The notes beneath the pieces are model-generated. The model was not told where the DNA came from and did no database searches. It saw nothing but the letters and a program-made list of their open reading frames with translations. A program made the position numbers and the translations under genes. Positions 33,764-42,715 of a DNA stretch of 56,510 nt are shown here, piece by piece. The DNA comes from Fluviicola sp. (lineage in GTDB: Bacteria; Bacteroidota; Bacteroidia; Flavobacteriales_D; Crocinitomicaceae): assembly GCA_002734085.1 (NCBI GenBank), contig NVXV01000020.1, positions 1 to 56,510 on the forward strand. Direction: 5' to 3'. How positions within the stretch are numbered: position 1 is the stretch's first letter; every line of letters begins with the position of its first letter.

Positions 33764-34488
33764 TTATCTTTTTCTAAAAAATAGCCCATTCGAACTCCAA
33801 TCATAAAAATATGATTAAAACTGGATTCTGGACCATTATTAATTGTAAATCCTCGTCTCATAGGAGCGTACCCTAAAAAACCATTCAGACTATATTGGTT
33901 AATTTCATAACGATATTCAACAGAAAAACTAATAGGATGGAAGCCAATTCTATCTGAGCCATAAAGCTCCTTAAAATCAACTAAATCTACAAAATCAGAC
34001 TGATAAGCTAAAAGATTTTCATTCGAGACATTATCACCAGAGAATGTTTCATTTGTAACTTGTGATTCATTGATTTTGTAATCAGAAATAAAAAAAACAC
34101 CAGAATATACTTTTACTACTAACGTGGATCTATGATCTAAACTCCATGAGTATCCAGTTCCAATTTCTAATCGTAGGTTTTTTACATTTGTATCGTATGA
34201 AAAATTAGTAACTCTCGTATTGTTTGATACTGTAGTTCTCGAGAAATTCGCTTTTGAATTATAATGGTCATATCCTATATTTAAGGAAAAAAGAAGTCCA
34301 TTATTTAAAATAGACTCAACAACAAAATTGGTGCGATGTAGAGTATTAAAATTTATTTTTCTATCTAAATTTTCTACTTTAGGAAATTTTATCAATCCAA
34401 AATCATAACCTGTTTGTATATTCCACTGACCAAAAATCAGTTGTGAATTTAGAATAAATAAAACAACAATTATTTTATGCAACTTCAT
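33760..34488 (-). CDS. Outer-membrane beta-barrel protein (OMP2 of the cassette)
   Basis: This 242-residue paralogue of OMP1 and OMP3 has a signal peptide (MKLHKIIVVLFILNSQLIFG), QWNIQTGYDFGLIKF at the mature N-terminus and FMIGVRMGYFLEKDK at the C-terminus. It follows the truncated enzyme fragment by 11 bases and overlaps OMP3. Unlike the other two barrel genes it is not followed directly by a lipoprotein gene. Confidence 0.78.
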   Translation of the reverse strand: MKLHKIIVVLFILNSQLIFGQWNIQTGYDFGLIKFPKVENLDRKINFNTLHRTNFVVESILNNGLLFSLNIGYDHYNSKANFSRTTVSNNTRVTNFSYDTNVKNLRLEIGTGYSWSLDHRSTLVVKVYSGVFFISDYKINESQVTNETFSGDNVSNENLLAYQSDFVDLVDFKELYGSDRIGFHPISFSVEYRYEINQYSLNGFLGYAPMRRGFTINNGPESSFNHIFMIGVRMGYFLEKDK

Positions 34489-34499
34489 AGTCTAATATT

Positions 34500-35012
34500 T
34501 TAGTTGATAATTATCTTTTTTCTAATTGTCTTATCAGAATAAACAACTTCTACAGAATAAACACCTGAATTAAAATAATTTAATGTATAACTGTTTTGTT
34601 TAAAAACCTCATTTCTGGAGTCTACAACTTGACCTAAATTATTTGAAATATAAATTCCTTTAACAGTCTCAGGGTTTTCTAACAATACTACGAAATTTCC
34701 ATCGTTCGGGTTAGGATAAATTAGTACCTCTTGTTTCTGTAATTCATCGTTCGATCGTTTTTTTATTTCTTTATCTTTTGAAGTGGTGTCATTCGTTGCA
34801 CTTTTAAAATTTTCTCCCATTGGAAACACTTCAAATAAGATAATCTCTAAGGTATCCATTTCAGGAAACTCTAAAGTGAGTTGTGGAGCCCACCTTGTTT
34901 CCTCTTTGATAGAGTTTACTTGGTCGTAAGGGCTATAGTATTTTATTTTGTATTCTTTAGGAATCCCTAACACACTAAGAGCCATGTTGCGGATGCGAAG
35001 ACTACTGTTCAT
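34500..35012 (-). pseudogene. C-terminal fragment of a T9SS-secreted enzyme, no signal peptide
   Basis: The roughly 170 codons correspond to the last part of the enzyme encoded at 36205-39021. Both have IRNM, then YKIKYYSPYDQ, then a YPNPNDGxFVV sorting domain and a C-terminal IRKKI[IV][IVL]N. The fragment opens directly at the stop of lipoprotein copy B (TGATG junction; a GTG lies one codon upstream) and has no signal peptide, so its sorting domain could not be used. The nucleotide and protein sequence is diverged from the intact gene, so it probably comes from a lost second enzyme copy. It may be translated but should be inactive. Confidence 0.75.
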
Positions 35013-35440
35013 CACTCAATATAAGTATCAGGTCGAAATTCATACCTAATATACTGTTCATCATGCGGACGTTTAAGTTCTATATCTTGAAAACCAACAA
35101 CATTTCCCTCTTCCGTATAAAAAACATCAATATTTACAGTTGTTTTACCTGTTGAATCATTGTTTTCGGGAATTGTACCAGTAATCGTAAAACAAGTTTC
35201 TTCATAACCCTTTTCGATTTCGTAGTTGTAGTTTCCATTTCCGAGATAATTCAAATTATTAAAAGAACCCTGAGGTAGAAAATTTGGACCGGGTTCGCAG
35301 CTTTTGTAAATGCGAAAATTGGTTACTGTATCATTGGTGTTGGCTTCAATGGTAATGGTATTTCCTGTTAAATCTTTTTTGCAGCTTGATACTGTAAGAA
35401 TAAACAAAGCTATTAGTGTTAGTAGGAGTTTATTTTTCAT
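35012..35440 (-). CDS. Small lipoprotein, copy B of a duplicated pair
   Basis: I start at the ATG at 35440, which gives a lipoprotein signal (MKNKLLLTLIALFILTVSSC); the longer frame to 35515 has no signal-like start. The mature protein is nearly identical to copy A (7 differences in about 122). The nucleotide sequence is also close to copy A across the whole gene, pointing to a fairly recent duplication. The ATG overlaps the end of OMP1 by 11 bases. Confidence 0.82.
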   Translation of the reverse strand: MKNKLLLTLIALFILTVSSCKKDLTGNTITIEANTNDTVTNFRIYKSCEPGPNFLPQGSFNNLNYLGNGNYNYEIEKGYEETCFTITGTIPENNDSTGKTTVNIDVFYTEEGNVVGFQDIELKRPHDEQYIRYEFRPDTYIE

Positions 35441-36197
35441 TTTTGTTGTTTTTTTTGTTGAAGGTATAACCAAGATTAAGGCTAAACAAAAACATTGTTT
35501 GTGGTAGTGGAACAACCAAGATTGGATCTACAAAACTATTATTTATAGGTGACCAGCCTAATGATGGGCTAATAAAAAAATTTCTAATTTGGTGTCGATA
35601 GCCTAAAGAAAAAATTATATGACTATTTTCTTTTTTAAACTTGTTTCTATATCCAATTTCATCCAAATCAATCATCGCACGATACTCATTAACAGTATAC
35701 AAAGGGTTGTCGTTTTCAACATCTGAAGTTGAATAGTAATTGGTAATAAAGGAGCTCTGCTTGTTTGTAATTTTATTAATGAAAAAATGATCATAATTTA
35801 AGGTAAAGAAGATACTAGAAATATCATTAAATGAAAAGTTGTATCCTATTGAAAGACCTACCCTATAGGTTTGTAAAATTGAATGGTTGATGGAAGTACG
35901 ATTTCGCACTACTGAATTACCACTAAAATTAGTATTTTTTAAAGATTGTAACTCAGAACGAACTTCATGTATATTAACACCTGTATTTAAAGAAATCAAA
36001 AAATTATTTTTAAACTGATATTCAAGTCTGCCGTTTATTCGATGTAAATGATGAGAGTCTTCTTTTTTACTTAATAAATGACTCTCGTGGTAATCAGTTG
36101 TAAAAACCCCAAAATCATAGCCTGCTTGAATATTCCACTGACTAAAACTAATATTAGAGATAAAGATGATTAAAAGCAATGCAAAAATTGGTTTCAT
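35430..36197 (-). CDS. Outer-membrane beta-barrel protein (OMP1 of the cassette)
   Basis: This protein has 255 residues, a signal peptide (MKPIFALLLIIFISNISFS), QWNIQAGYDFGVF after it, and FLFSLNLGYTFNKKNNKNEK at the C-terminus. It is a paralogue of OMP2 and OMP3. It follows the intact enzyme gene by 7 bases and overlaps the lipoprotein B gene. The tight spacing and the conserved overlap suggest that enzyme, barrel and lipoprotein act together at the outer membrane. Confidence 0.78.
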   Translation of the reverse strand: MKPIFALLLIIFISNISFSQWNIQAGYDFGVFTTDYHESHLLSKKEDSHHLHRINGRLEYQFKNNFLISLNTGVNIHEVRSELQSLKNTNFSGNSVVRNRTSINHSILQTYRVGLSIGYNFSFNDISSIFFTLNYDHFFINKITNKQSSFITNYYSTSDVENDNPLYTVNEYRAMIDLDEIGYRNKFKKENSHIIFSLGYRHQIRNFFISPSLGWSPINNSFVDPILVVPLPQTMFLFSLNLGYTFNKKNNKNEK

Positions 36198-36204
36198 GGA
36201 ATAC

Positions 36205-39021
36205 TTAGTTTAGTACAATTTTTTTTCTTATTATCTTGTTTTCAGAGAATACTTCAACAAAGTAAATTCCAGCTTTAAACTCTGATTGATTATAATAATT
36301 TTTATTTTGAACATTATACCTTGAGTTGACTCGTTTTCCAAGATTATCAGAAATATGTATCGCTTTAATCTTTTCCGAATTATTAATAATAATCACGAAA
36401 TCTCCGTCATTAGGGTTGGGATAAATAATCACATTCTCTTTCTGATTTCGTTTTTGCTGTGTTTCAACTAAGTATTTAGTATCATCAGTGTCGGTCTCCA
36501 TATTTTTAAAACTTCCACCTAATAAAAAAGCTTCAAATAAAACGATATCTAAAGTGTCAAAATCCGTAAAATTCAATCCTAACCTAGGGGAAATTAATTC
36601 TGTTAGAATTGTTTCCTCTTTGATTGGGTTAATCTGATCATATGGGCTATAATATTTTATCTTATAATTTTTAAGTGATTTCATATTACGAATACTGACT
36701 CTTGAAAGAGGGGTGTTAGGGACTGAGCCATAGGTCTCTAATTCTTCAGGGACTGGTGGAGCTGTTTTACTTTCATCGACACAGTCTCCATACCCCAACG
36801 TCCAATAATTTGCTTTCCTATTCGTAATCACACCAAATGCTTTTTCTTTGTTTCCAGATCGCAAGTAAACAACATCAACCAGTTCATTTTCACTAATACA
36901 ATCATCCCGATAACCCTTTTTATACTCCCAATCTCCTTGGTTACCTAATTTCACCATCCCAGAATGCCAGTCACCACCTTCCAAATCTACCCCTTGGGTA
37001 AATTCATCCACACGTTTATAGATATCCAAGTTACGAAATTCTTTAGGAAGTATTTCATGTTCCCAGTCTAAAGTTCCAGAGACTCCCCAAAACATGTTCT
37101 GCCAGATGTTTCTGCGGGTTTCTATAAAGTTATCGCATTTCCAGAGGTGTTGCGCACCAGATTCACTGAAGAATAGTGGTTTATTATAATTACCCCAAAG
37201 TATTTCTCCTGAATCAAAATCATTATTCCCTCCGCTGTTTGCAATTCTTGAAGGAATTATATTTCTATGAAAACCATGAACATTAGAAATATAATAGTTG
37301 TATTGGTTCACTGTAATAACATCAATATTTCCATGTAAGAAAGACTGGTCTGATTGCAAATTAAGTTCATCAGTGTAACTTAACGTTAAAAGCTGAGGGA
37401 TCTCTAATTTTTCCTTTAAATACCAACTCATTTCACCATGCCAGTCAGAAAAGACTTCTTCATTTCCTTCGTATTGACCCGTTCCTTGAATTTCACTGGC
37501 ATCCACGTAGTCGTATTTTTTACCGATTTGATTAATTTCTGAAAAATGTTCAAACATGGCTATATCAGGAGAATACCCCCATCTTGCAACAATATATCTG
37601 AGTCTTTCTTTATAGTATTTCTTGGCATTTTCGCTTGTCAAAAAATCTAAAGGCGTTTCAACATCATTCAATTGAGTGTTATAACAGTAGCCTTGTGTGG
37701 GTGTACTTGAAGTAGTATCACTTGGCTCAGTACTCCAGTCCCAATCATTTATAAAAAAACCATTCGTTTGCAATGTATTATGCAACATTAAGTTCCAATG
37801 AATCAATAGATCATTTTGTTCTGCCCTTTCTAATATCAAATCCATTTCTTTTGCAATATGCATTCTATCTGTGTAGTCTCCCAATTTTTCATATTCAATA
37901 TCTAAAGAGAAAGGATTCATGATTAGTCTGAAATAATTTGCTCCATTCATAGCCAAGGTATCCATCATTCTCAAATATTGTTCATAATGAGCAATTGGTG
38001 GTAGTTGACTATAATACTGAGGTTCATTAACTAGCTTATTTCCATTTTCAAGTCCTCTGAGTGGATATCCATTGCGAATGGGCCAAGGATAGTTTACACC
38101 AATAGGTCTAAATGACTCACCCTCTCTTTTTAAAAATCGATTGTTATTGTCTGCTTTAAGGTAGCCTTTTTTATTTGAGTTTATAACATTAAACGTAAAA
38201 GTCGGAGAGATATAAACTTGTTGCCCCTGTTGTACGCTTATTTTTATTTGGCATGTCCATTCACCAACTTGAGGTGGCGCAAATCTCACTCTGAATGGAT
38301 AGTCGCTGTCTGATACTGTCCAGCCACCGCCCAGATTTTTATAATCCTCACCAACAATGTGATTGTTATTACTAGCCGAAGGATGATTGTATAAGTCATC
38401 GAAACCACTAATATCTCTTTCCACTTCTTTAGTAAAAAACCCATCACGTCTTTTAATAATTGAATCAGTAAATATAACCTCCTCTGGAGGATTTGGAGGA
38501 TCATAATAAGTAACAGTATCTGTAGTGATATGTTTGAATACAGCTTCTATATGAATCTCATCTGACATATATGGATTTAATGCTGGACTACCTGTTTCAT
38601 TTAGAAAATTTTGAATAGCTGTTAAAACAGTATCTGGTGGTTTGATTCCCAATTCAAACTTTGAAAGTTTAGGAACACTATTTAAATCAGCAACATACGC
38701 CACAACTTCAAATGAAAGGGGTTCAATATGCGCATAAAAAGAACCTCCCGTTTCTGGGGTAAGTGTCATTGAATCTGAAAATTCAAAATAAGAAGCTGCT
38801 TTAATCTCTCTTTCTGAATCAAAGGTGTATTGACTTAAAGATGACGATTGTGCCTCGGGCAACTCAAAGCAGTACGTTTCGTAAATAGGAGGCATAAAAT
38901 CAAATATATAAGGTGAATATGATTCACAACTACTATTCCCGAAAACATTAATCTGTGCTTGACTTTTAGTTACATAAAAAGCTAAAAGGCAAATAATAAT
39001 ACATATTTTTTTAAACGACAT
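36205..39021 (-). CDS. T9SS-secreted multidomain protein with DUF5060 and glycoside-hydrolase-like barrel
   Basis: The 938 residues begin with a signal peptide (MSFKKICIIICLLAFYVTKSQA). An N-terminal beta region is followed by a DUF5060-like sandwich (about 195-285; FAPPQVGEWTCQIKI). A TIM-barrel resembling GH5/clan GH-A enzymes follows (about 290-720), opening with RPIGVNYPWP. Likely acid/base and nucleophile glutamates are in MFEHFSEIN and LFFSESG. The last 90 residues form a T9SS sorting domain (NPNDGDFVI ... IRKKIVLN). A surface or secreted polysaccharide hydrolase is likely, with the substrate unknown. It is the second gene of an operon starting at 40653. Confidence 0.85.
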   Translation of the reverse strand: MSFKKICIIICLLAFYVTKSQAQINVFGNSSCESYSPYIFDFMPPIYETYCFELPEAQSSSLSQYTFDSEREIKAASYFEFSDSMTLTPETGGSFYAHIEPLSFEVVAYVADLNSVPKLSKFELGIKPPDTVLTAIQNFLNETGSPALNPYMSDEIHIEAVFKHITTDTVTYYDPPNPPEEVIFTDSIIKRRDGFFTKEVERDISGFDDLYNHPSASNNNHIVGEDYKNLGGGWTVSDSDYPFRVRFAPPQVGEWTCQIKISVQQGQQVYISPTFTFNVINSNKKGYLKADNNNRFLKREGESFRPIGVNYPWPIRNGYPLRGLENGNKLVNEPQYYSQLPPIAHYEQYLRMMDTLAMNGANYFRLIMNPFSLDIEYEKLGDYTDRMHIAKEMDLILERAEQNDLLIHWNLMLHNTLQTNGFFINDWDWSTEPSDTTSSTPTQGYCYNTQLNDVETPLDFLTSENAKKYYKERLRYIVARWGYSPDIAMFEHFSEINQIGKKYDYVDASEIQGTGQYEGNEEVFSDWHGEMSWYLKEKLEIPQLLTLSYTDELNLQSDQSFLHGNIDVITVNQYNYYISNVHGFHRNIIPSRIANSGGNNDFDSGEILWGNYNKPLFFSESGAQHLWKCDNFIETRRNIWQNMFWGVSGTLDWEHEILPKEFRNLDIYKRVDEFTQGVDLEGGDWHSGMVKLGNQGDWEYKKGYRDDCISENELVDVVYLRSGNKEKAFGVITNRKANYWTLGYGDCVDESKTAPPVPEELETYGSVPNTPLSRVSIRNMKSLKNYKIKYYSPYDQINPIKEETILTELISPRLGLNFTDFDTLDIVLFEAFLLGGSFKNMETDTDDTKYLVETQQKRNQKENVIIYPNPNDGDFVIIINNSEKIKAIHISDNLGKRVNSRYNVQNKNYYNQSEFKAGIYFVEVFSENKIIRKKIVLN

Positions 39022-39051
39022 ATCAGCAGTATAATTAAGATGATTAGAAAA

Positions 39052-40653
39052 TTATTCTAAACGTGACAACTTCAGCTTTAGGGCTTCTATTTCTTTCTGA
39101 AGTTGCTCCGTTTTATCACTCTGATCTAGCAGATAAAGTGTCAATTCTTCCACTTTTTGCATCAATAACTTGTTCATTTCAGCCAAATCTAGTCCCTCTT
39201 CTACTAACTCATCTTCACTTGGAATGTCAGGAAGATGATTGTTTTTAGCTATGTAGGTTTTTAAATCTGCTAAGGGCATCAGTGGGTAATCCTCTTCAAA
39301 AACAAAATCAGACCAACTTTCTAAGTCAATCCTTATTTTTCTTGAACGCAACAAACCGTTGTTTTCTAGTTCAAGTAATTTTCTATTATCGCTCTCTGAC
39401 CTAATTGTCAAAGCCTGCCCCTGTCCTAAATAGTTAAGGTATAAGTTTCCTTCATCATTTACTTTCAACACATTAGCACCTTCTGAATTGATAGAGAGTA
39501 TTTCACCTGTTGAACCTTGTTGTAGTTCTTTATAATTTAAACTTAACTCACCAGAAGAAGTAAGCCCCAATGCAAGACGTTCTGTTTGTGTCTGCGGATT
39601 ATACTGTCCTAATGATAATAATGAAGCGCTTGCTACACCCTCTCTATATCCACTTATCAATGAAAAATCTGAATATTCTCTACCTACCTCAAGTATTCTG
39701 GTTTGAGTTGTACCTCTTACATCCAATAATTTCTGAGGGTCATTGGTTCCAATTCCCACAAATACCTCAGGACAAAAACTGTAAATTTTATTGGGTCCAT
39801 TACTCCATGTAGGGTTTTGTTGAACTCCTTGAATCTTACACAGAGAAGCAGGTAAATCTCCAATGGGAGCTGCATACAGATCGTTCTTCAATTGATCTAA
39901 GGTTTTAGGAAAAGTCCGTCCATTTTGATCAACAAATAAAAGCTTGCCCGTAGAATCATTCACATCTGCATAATCAGAAAAAATTGCATCTCCTGAAAGT
40001 TTAAAATTTCCTTGTAATTCAAGGTTTTCCAATGGATTTGTTACTCCTATTCCAAATTTTCCATCGTCAGTAAGACGCATTCGTTCTATGTTGTTAGTAC
40101 GAAACCTCAAATCAGATTGATTAACTGTACCTATAAAAGCAGATGTATCACAACTATTACCATTGGTATCCCATTCTGAACCATCGCCATTCCCTCCCGC
40201 AGTTGGCTCTAAGGTTATGGTTTGATTTGGAATCCCCGCTCCTTCAATTACAAGATCAATAGAGTTACAATCTAACGATTCAATCGTTGCAGTTGCACAA
40301 TCGGAGTTGCTATTCCAAGGGTTACCCTGTGTGACATCACTTCCATTTCCTCCATTATTCGGCAGATCAAAATAGATTCCCTGATTTGATCCACAAGTCA
40401 AATATCCTGAAAGTGTATACAAATTAGAGCTTCCCCCTACAATTTCAATATCATAGTCATAGGCAACATCATAATTGTAACCCCATTGACAGGTACTTTG
40501 TGCTGGAACAATATCTGTAAGTACGATTTCAATGTTTACCGTATAACTTTGCCCACCCGAAGCATTAATAGAAGTTGAATAGGTCGTTTGTCCAAAAGTT
40601 GTTGCACCAAATAGACACAACAAAACGGTGGTTAAGCTAAATTTTGATTTCAT
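39052..40653 (-). CDS. Surface protein: four-Cys N-terminal domain, tail-fibre-like middle, coiled-coil end
   Basis: I use the ATG at 40653; the ATG at 40659 is equally possible. After a signal peptide (MKSKFSLTTVLLCLFGATTFG) comes a domain of about 135 residues with four Cys (CQWGYNY, LTCG, DCA, DCN). The gene at 50025 has the same domain. The middle has phage tail-fibre-like motifs (NNIERMRLTDDGKFGIGVTN). The C-terminal part has NHLPDIPSEDEL and a coiled coil (about 495-535), common in Bacteroidota surface proteins. There is no T9SS domain at the end, so it may sit on the cell another way. It is the first gene of the cassette operon, 30 bases before the enzyme. Confidence 0.8.
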   Translation of the reverse strand: MKSKFSLTTVLLCLFGATTFGQTTYSTSINASGGQSYTVNIEIVLTDIVPAQSTCQWGYNYDVAYDYDIEIVGGSSNLYTLSGYLTCGSNQGIYFDLPNNGGNGSDVTQGNPWNSNSDCATATIESLDCNSIDLVIEGAGIPNQTITLEPTAGGNGDGSEWDTNGNSCDTSAFIGTVNQSDLRFRTNNIERMRLTDDGKFGIGVTNPLENLELQGNFKLSGDAIFSDYADVNDSTGKLLFVDQNGRTFPKTLDQLKNDLYAAPIGDLPASLCKIQGVQQNPTWSNGPNKIYSFCPEVFVGIGTNDPQKLLDVRGTTQTRILEVGREYSDFSLISGYREGVASASLLSLGQYNPQTQTERLALGLTSSGELSLNYKELQQGSTGEILSINSEGANVLKVNDEGNLYLNYLGQGQALTIRSESDNRKLLELENNGLLRSRKIRIDLESWSDFVFEEDYPLMPLADLKTYIAKNNHLPDIPSEDELVEEGLDLAEMNKLLMQKVEELTLYLLDQSDKTEQLQKEIEALKLKLSRLE

Positions 40654-40835
40654 AAGCATATAGTTTTTAGTGAATTAAAGTACTAACGTAACGATTTTTT
40701 AATTATTTAACGAATACATTACGATAATTAACACGTTTCGTGTAAAACTAAAATTTGTTTTATAAGGGTCTTTGGGTACCCTTATTTTAATCTAAAATAT
40801 CTATGAAAACATTTGTGGGAGGACTAAAAAGGGGG

Positions 40836-42230
40836 TCACTTCTCCCCCACCATCTTAGCAGGATCAACCCATTCATCGTATTCCTCAGAAGTAAGATATC
40901 CGAGTTCAAGTGCTGATTCTTTCAAAGTTGTACCCTTTTCATGGGCGTTCCCCGCAATTTCAGCAGCTTTATAGTATCCTATTTTTGTGTTTAACGCAGT
41001 CACCAACATCAATGAGTTATTCAATAATTCATCAATTTTGGATTGGTTTGCTTCAATACCCTCCGCACAATTTTCTGCAAATGAAACACATCCATCTCCA
41101 ATTAAACGAGCTGACTCTAATAGGTTCTTAGCCATAACGGGTTTAAAAACATTCAATTCGTAGTGACCTTGCGTGCCTCCTACAGAAATAGCAACATCAT
41201 TACCAATAACTTGAGCACAAACCATTGTTAAAGCTTCACACTGTGTTGGGTTTACTTTCCCTGGCATGATTGAAGATCCTGGCTCATTTGCAGGAATAAT
41301 AAGTTCACCAATTCCAGAACGTGGTCCAGATGCCATCATTCGGATGTCATTCGCAATTTTGTTTAAAGAAACAGCAATTTGCTTTAAAGCACCATGTGTT
41401 TCTACAATTGCATCGTGTGCGGCAAGTGCCTCAAATTTATTTTCTGCTGTTACAAATGGAAGTCCTGTAAACTCAGCAATTTTTTTCGCTACCAATACAG
41501 AGTAGCCTTTAGGTGTATTTATTCCCGTTCCAACGGCTGTTCCACCTAGTGCCAATTCTGAAAGGTGTGCTAAAGTATTCTTTAGAGCCTTTAACCCATG
41601 ATCTAACTGACTCACATAACCAGAAAACTCTTGTCCTAAAGTTAAAGGTGTTGCATCCATTAAGTGAGTTCTACCAATCTTCACAACATCTTTAAATTCT
41701 TTTGCTTTTTGGTCTAAAACGTTCCTCAATTGCTCAACACCAGGAATCGTTGTTTCCACAATCATTTTATAAGATGCAATGTGCATACCCGTAGGAAAAG
41801 TATCGTTTGATGACTGTGATTTGTTCACATCGTCATTTGGTTGAAGCGTTTTTTCACCTTCGCCCAGTTTCTTGCCCGCAATTACATGTGCACGATTTGC
41901 AATCACTTCGTTTGTATTCATGTTTGACTGCGTTCCCGATCCTGTTTGCCAAATCACTAAAGGAAATTGATCGTCGTGTTTTCCTTCAAGAATTTCTTCA
42001 CATACTTTTGAAATTAAATCCCTCTTTTCTTCTGCTAAAACACCCAATTCGCAATTGGTATGCGCTGCCGCTTTTTTCAAATAAGCAAAACCGTATACTA
42101 TTTCTAACGGCATACTACCAGCTGGTCCTATCTTAAAATTGTTTCTAGAACGCTCTGTTTGAGCTCCCCAATACTTGTCGGCAGGTACCTTTACTTCGCC
42201 CATCGTGTCTTTTTCAATTCTATATTCCAT
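40836..42230 (-). CDS. fumC: Fumarate hydratase, class II
   Basis: FumC converts fumarate to malate in the TCA cycle. The 464-residue length is normal for the iron-independent class. The family signature [15 protein letters not shown] (about residues 315-330) carries the catalytic Ser. [18 protein letters not shown] and [16 protein letters not shown] form the rest of the active site with the catalytic His. It has its own -7 box and is divergent from the small membrane protein gene. Confidence 0.96.
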   Translation of the reverse strand: MEYRIEKDTMGEVKVPADKYWGAQTERSRNNFKIGPAGSMPLEIVYGFAYLKKAAAHTNCELGVLAEEKRDLISKVCEEILEGKHDDQFPLVIWQTGSGTQSNMNTNEVIANRAHVIAGKKLGEGEKTLQPNDDVNKSQSSNDTFPTGMHIASYKMIVETTIPGVEQLRNVLDQKAKEFKDVVKIGRTHLMDATPLTLGQEFSGYVSQLDHGLKALKNTLAHLSELALGGTAVGTGINTPKGYSVLVAKKIAEFTGLPFVTAENKFEALAAHDAIVETHGALKQIAVSLNKIANDIRMMASGPRSGIGELIIPANEPGSSIMPGKVNPTQCEALTMVCAQVIGNDVAISVGGTQGHYELNVFKPVMAKNLLESARLIGDGCVSFAENCAEGIEANQSKIDELLNNSLMLVTALNTKIGYYKAAEIAGNAHEKGTTLKESALELGYLTSEEYDEWVDPAKMVGEK

Positions 42231-42283
42231 TTTTTATGTATTGTTTATGAATTATTTTCTATTTTTACAGCATAATTGTTTTA

Positions 42284-42291
42284 CAAAAATA
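42284..42291 (-). promoter_or_regulatory. -7 box (TATTTTTG) of fumC
   Basis: Minus-strand 42291-42284 reads TATTTTTG, fitting TAnnTTTG, with a leader of about 48 bases. The box lies only 8 bases upstream of the divergent small gene's ATG, so the two promoters must overlap. Confidence 0.45.
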
Positions 42292-42298
42292 ATATAAC

Positions 42299-42457
42299 AT
42301 GAGTATTTTCGGTTTAGTTCTGTTTCTTTTATTAGGTGGAATGGCATTTTGGCTATTGGTTTTCCTACTTGCTTTTGCAGTTCCATACTGGATTACACTT
42401 GGGGCAATCGATCAACTGCGCCCGAAAAGAGTATTCGACGAAGAAGAAAGTCAGTAA
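42299..42457 (+). CDS. Small membrane protein, 52 residues
   Basis: The frame starts at the ATG at 42299 and ends with TAA at 42455-42457. It encodes MSIFGLVLFLLLGG, then a hydrophobic stretch to about residue 33 (AFWLLVFLLAFAVPYW), and a charged tail ending RPKRVFDEEESQ. One or two membrane helices with a cytoplasmic tail are likely. A good intrinsic terminator follows 25 bases after the stop, which supports a real gene. I do not recognise the family. Confidence 0.7.
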   Translation: MSIFGLVLFLLLGGMAFWLLVFLLAFAVPYWITLGAIDQLRPKRVFDEEESQ

Positions 42458-42481
42458 GTTTATTTACTGTTGATATAATTG

Positions 42482-42507
42482 AAGGAGCGCGAAAGTGCTC
42501 CTTTTTT
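42482..42507 (+). terminator. Intrinsic terminator of the small membrane protein gene
   Basis: AAGGAGCGC-GAAA-GTGCTCCTT forms a 9-bp stem with a GAAA tetraloop and a run of T. Confidence 0.85.
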
Positions 42508-42639
42508 GTTTATCTATATATTAGAATGCTTTTCAAAAGTCTTTTTGTCACAATTTTTGACCTTCGATATTTTTAGCACGCGAATTCAAAAGCTCAAGAA
42601 TCGGACAAAAATTCCGCCAAAAAGATGAATGTCTAACAT

Positions 42640-42692
42640 CTTTAGCCATGGGTTAAAACCCACGGCTAAAGAAATGTCGTCCCTATCGGGAC
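42640..42692. repeat. REP-like double hairpin
   Basis: CTTTAGCCATGGGTT (42640-42654) pairs with AACCCACGGCTAAAG (42657-42671) with one A-C mismatch. A second small hairpin, GTCCC-TATC-GGGAC, follows at 42679-42692. TGAATGTC flanks the pair on both sides (42626 and 42693). This two-hairpin form is that of REP elements mobilised by single-strand (Y1) transposases. It lies between the terminator and the end of the EnvC gene. Confidence 0.6.
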
Positions 42693-42715
42693 TGAATGTC
42701 GTTAGTCACTAAGGA

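Noticed and set aside
33005-36197. PorP/SprF identity for the three barrel proteins
   Set aside because: They lack the typical start sequence and length (about 300 residues) of PorP/SprF proteins, and no gliding-type large adhesin follows the pattern.
41266-41505. Plus-strand frame inside fumC
   Set aside because: It is an antisense shadow of a highly conserved enzyme and has no conserved domain.
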